DNA of 7,696 nucleotides from JBFLVQ01 sp040758525. Lineage in GTDB: Bacteria > Acidobacteriota > Blastocatellia > Chloracidobacteriales > JADJPF01. Shown here in pieces: positions 6,777-7,696 of the stretch; within the stretch, counting starts at the first letter, position 1; each line of letters opens with the position of its first letter. The stretch is from NCBI GenBank assembly GCA_040758525.1, contig JBFLVQ010000468.1, positions 1 through 7,696 of the forward strand, given 5' to 3'. The translations under genes and the position numbers were made by a program. The notes beneath the pieces are model-generated. The model made no database searches, was not told the DNA's origin, and saw only the letters and a list, made by a program, of their open reading frames with translations.

Positions 6777-7616
6777 CTATTTTATAGGAAAAGCGATTTG
6801 AAAACTCCGCAATTGAATTGCGTAGATGAAAAATCGCAATGGCCGAGAGGCCATAAATAGATTGTGAAATATAGACGAAAGTAGTAATATTGCGCTTGTC
6901 CAATACGGATGCGAATCCAACCCCGGTTCAGTGCCCACCAGCCTAACTGGAAACAGGCATCGCGGCTCTTTGAATGTTTGATAAGGGGTTGTGCGAGAAA
7001 GGCTCGCACATAAAATCAGACCCGCTAAGTAGAGAAACACTTTCAATTCCTTTCCAGGAACGGCGCTCGGGCTGAGCGTTGCTGGATGCTGAGGCGAAGT
7101 CGTTGGACTCGCCTGTGAAGCATCAACCTTGGGAATCCTGCTTTGACAGGTTGCCCAGTTCCTTGGTGCTAGTAACGGCTTGATGTTGGTAGCCACACCA
7201 AGGAATCTCCTGACTTCAGTCAGGCTGAGGAGGTCAAGTAATCTGGAAATAGACACCCCTAAATCGATCTCTTTTTGCCAAGCCTGAGCTCCTCCAACAA
7301 GATTTTTAACATTACTAAAACCGGCTTGATCTAGTAACTTAACCGCCTTGGCACTGCGAAAACCGGCCGCACAATAGACAATTACTTCACTCTTCTGATC
7401 AATCTCATACATTCGTTGCTGAAGTTGTCCCAGTGGGATCAGGATAGAATTGGGCAATCGGTATTTTTGCGCTTCTACTAGCTCACGTACATCAACAATA
7501 ACTATATCTGCATTAACGGCAAGACGCCGCTTTAGTTGCTGTGTAGTTATCTCTAATCGATCTTCTTTTTTATATAAGAGGCTGCTCATTATATTCTTGA
7601 TTCTGCTAAAAACCAT
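6777..7616 (-). CDS. Rhodanese-domain protein with an element-derived C-terminal extension
   Basis: The frame encodes 279 residues, but only about 1-126 look native. Residues 21-117 form one rhodanese domain: 'LEITTQQLKRRL', 'IVIVDVREL' (Asp42), and the active-site loop 'YCAAGFRSA' with Cys82, followed by 'LLDQAGFSNVKNLVGGAQAW'. Such single-domain proteins (GlpE/PspE-like) usually have 100-140 residues and move sulfur from a persulfide on the Cys. From residue 127, at base 7238, the frame enters an IS605-like fragment read antisense and has low-complexity Pro/Ser/Thr sequence with no family likeness. It then passes through a hairpin cluster at 6793-6854. The ATG at 7616 is used here; ATG 7589 is an alternative. 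The catalytic domain should be intact, but the tail is probably junk or a disrupted native end. Confidence 0.75.
   Translation of the reverse strand: MVFSRIKNIMSSLLYKKEDRLEITTQQLKRRLAVNADIVIVDVRELVEAQKYRLPNSILIPLGQLQQRMYEIDQKSEVIVYCAAGFRSAKAVKLLDQAGFSNVKNLVGGAQAWQKEIDLGVSISRLLDLLSLTEVRRFLGVATNIKPLLAPRNWATCQSRIPKVDASQASPTTSPQHPATLSPSAVPGKELKVFLYLAGLILCASLSRTTPYQTFKEPRCLFPVRLVGTEPGLDSHPYWTSAILLLSSIFHNLFMASRPLRFFIYAIQLRSFQIAFPIK
6793..6854 (-). terminator. Cluster of hairpins with T-runs, probable terminator
   Basis: ATGGCC (6839-6844) and GGCCAT (6849-6854) form a 6-bp stem, closed on the plus strand by a GAGA tetraloop. On the minus strand it is followed a few bases later by TTTTT. Just beyond, CGCAATT (6808-6814) and AATTGCG (6816-6822) form a second stem followed by TTTT, inside a third pairing of GCGATTT (6793-6799) with AAATCGC (6831-6837). 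The cluster lies between the rhodanese gene and the PP2C promoter, where a terminator is expected, although it overlaps the 3' end of the rhodanese reading frame. Confidence 0.5.
6990..7010 (+). repeat. 8-bp perfect hairpin, possible element left end
   Basis: TGTGCGAG (6990-6997) and CTCGCACA (7003-7010) form a perfect stem with a 5-nt loop. It lies 8 nt after a TTGAT motif. Subterminal hairpins of this size mark the left ends of IS200/IS605 elements and are recognised as single strands by their Y1 transposase. It could also simply be a stem-loop within a larger remnant. Confidence 0.5.
7159..7237 (+). ncRNA. Omega-RNA-like 3' scaffold at the element right end
   Basis: TTCCTTGGTG (7159-7168) and CACCAAGGAA (7196-7205) form a perfect 10-bp stem. 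Its loop can form a smaller GGCT/AGCC pair (7177-7180 with 7191-7194). The stem abuts the right-end hairpin at 7209-7224, and the RNA would end at TCAA 7237, with a guide copied from rhodanese-gene flank beginning at GTAATCTGG. In TnpB systems the omega-RNA comes from exactly this part of the element. No TnpB is encoded here, so any activity would require one supplied in trans. The 5' boundary is unknown and expression is not shown. Confidence 0.4.
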
Positions 7617-7640
7617 CTCTTACTTAACCTTTTTTGAAAA

Positions 7641-7646
7641 ATTGTA
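7641..7646 (-). promoter_or_regulatory. Weak candidate -10 box for the rhodanese gene
   Basis: TACAAT on the minus strand, about 25 nt before the ATG at 7616. No convincing -35 hexamer is found at normal spacing. The window ends 50 bp upstream, so other promoters may lie outside. Confidence 0.3.
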
Positions 7647-7696
7647 TCCCACTTTGCCGATCAAGCTGATGGATCTATCACATCCAGCACTGCTTT

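Larger units (their letters stand above)
6983..7237 (+). mobile_element. Probable non-autonomous IS200/IS605-type element (PATE/MITE-like)
   Basis: The right end is well marked. GAAT (7203-7206) sits directly before a hairpin (CCTGACT 7209-7215, AGTCAGG 7218-7224), followed by a 9-nt linker and TCAA (7234-7237). This matches the guide, hairpin and cleavage-site layout of IS608-like right ends, where GAAT and TCAA are also used. The left end is less certain. An 8-bp hairpin at 6990-7010 is preceded by TTGAT (6978-6982), the known target motif of ISDra2. With these limits the element is 255 bp, has no transposase, and at most holds a degraded 3' end of tnpB on the plus strand with in-frame stops. 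It has no target duplication, as expected for this family. The right end alone I hold at about 0.65. Confidence 0.5.

Noticed and set aside
6672..6860. Short plus-strand frame in the intergenic space
   Set aside because: It overlaps the PP2C promoter and the hairpin cluster, and has no motif or Shine-Dalgarno site.
6885..6945. tRNA-like T-arm words (GGTT, GAATCC)
   Set aside because: No acceptor stem, anticodon arm or CCA-proximal pairing can be built around them on either strand.
6782..7009. A 75-codon minus-strand frame with many aromatic residues, overlapping the rhodanese tail
   Set aside because: It begins inside the 8-bp hairpin, has no ribosome-binding site and shows no family motif. 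It is more likely a shadow frame in non-coding or rearranged DNA.
7046..7182. Plus-strand coding remnant of a TnpB C-terminus
   Set aside because: The position is right for one, but every frame contains stops, and the conserved zinc-finger and DxNAA region is missing, so it is not annotated separately.
7660..7690. CRP-like site (TGTGA with an imperfect partner) upstream of the rhodanese gene
   Set aside because: Only one half-site is good. The other differs at several positions, and the window ends before its context can be read.

Overview
The window is 7.7 kb of bacterial chromosome with G+C in the mid-40s by eye. It has ordinary Shine-Dalgarno sites and mostly housekeeping, signalling and accessory genes. 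The ECF sigma factor, with its 'VTVNHVLMRFRKKSVR' and 'GTSKSQLHKARMKLR' segments, reads like those of Acidobacteriota (Blastocatellia-like). The DUF5522 protein, the PP2C fusion and the two-domain PPK2 would fit such a host. This placement comes from remembered sequence style and is only moderately likely.

Layout. Bases 3-167 (+) are the end of a response-regulator receiver domain, probably the tail of a hybrid histidine kinase. Bases 202-804 (-) encode an ECF sigma factor with no anti-sigma gene beside it. Bases 1083-2558 (+) hold a two-gene operon. The first gene is a small Cys-rich DUF5522 protein. The second is an unusual membrane protein that joins an L7/L12-like N-terminal domain, a B-box-like zinc module, one membrane helix and an exported metzincin-like HExxHxxGxxD domain. 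Bases 2650-3576 (-) carry an unrecognised 153-aa protein followed by a two-CBS-domain protein, probably co-transcribed. Bases 3724-5238 (+) encode a tandem-domain polyphosphate kinase 2 with both catalytic domains apparently intact and a good promoter. Convergent to it, with adjoining stop codons, is a PP2C-type phosphatase fused to a degenerate cyclic-nucleotide-binding-like domain (5233-6612, -).

The right end (6777-7616, -) is a rhodanese-domain gene. Its catalytic part is intact, but its reading frame runs on through what looks like a short, non-autonomous IS200/IS605-type element at about 6983-7237. The right end of that element is recognisable: a GAAT guide, a hairpin, a linker and a terminal TCAA, preceded by a 10-bp stem as expected for an omega-RNA-like transcript. 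No transposase or complete tnpB is present. Beyond it, at 6793-6854, lies a cluster of hairpins and T-runs that probably ends rhodanese transcription.

How the genes fit together. Most are signalling or energy/stress functions: receiver domain, ECF sigma, CBS pair, polyphosphate-dependent nucleotide phosphorylation and a Ser/Thr phosphatase. Apart from the two apparent operons, nothing shows that they form one pathway. The two points most worth following are the novel peptidase architecture and the IS605-derived fragment lodged in the rhodanese gene.
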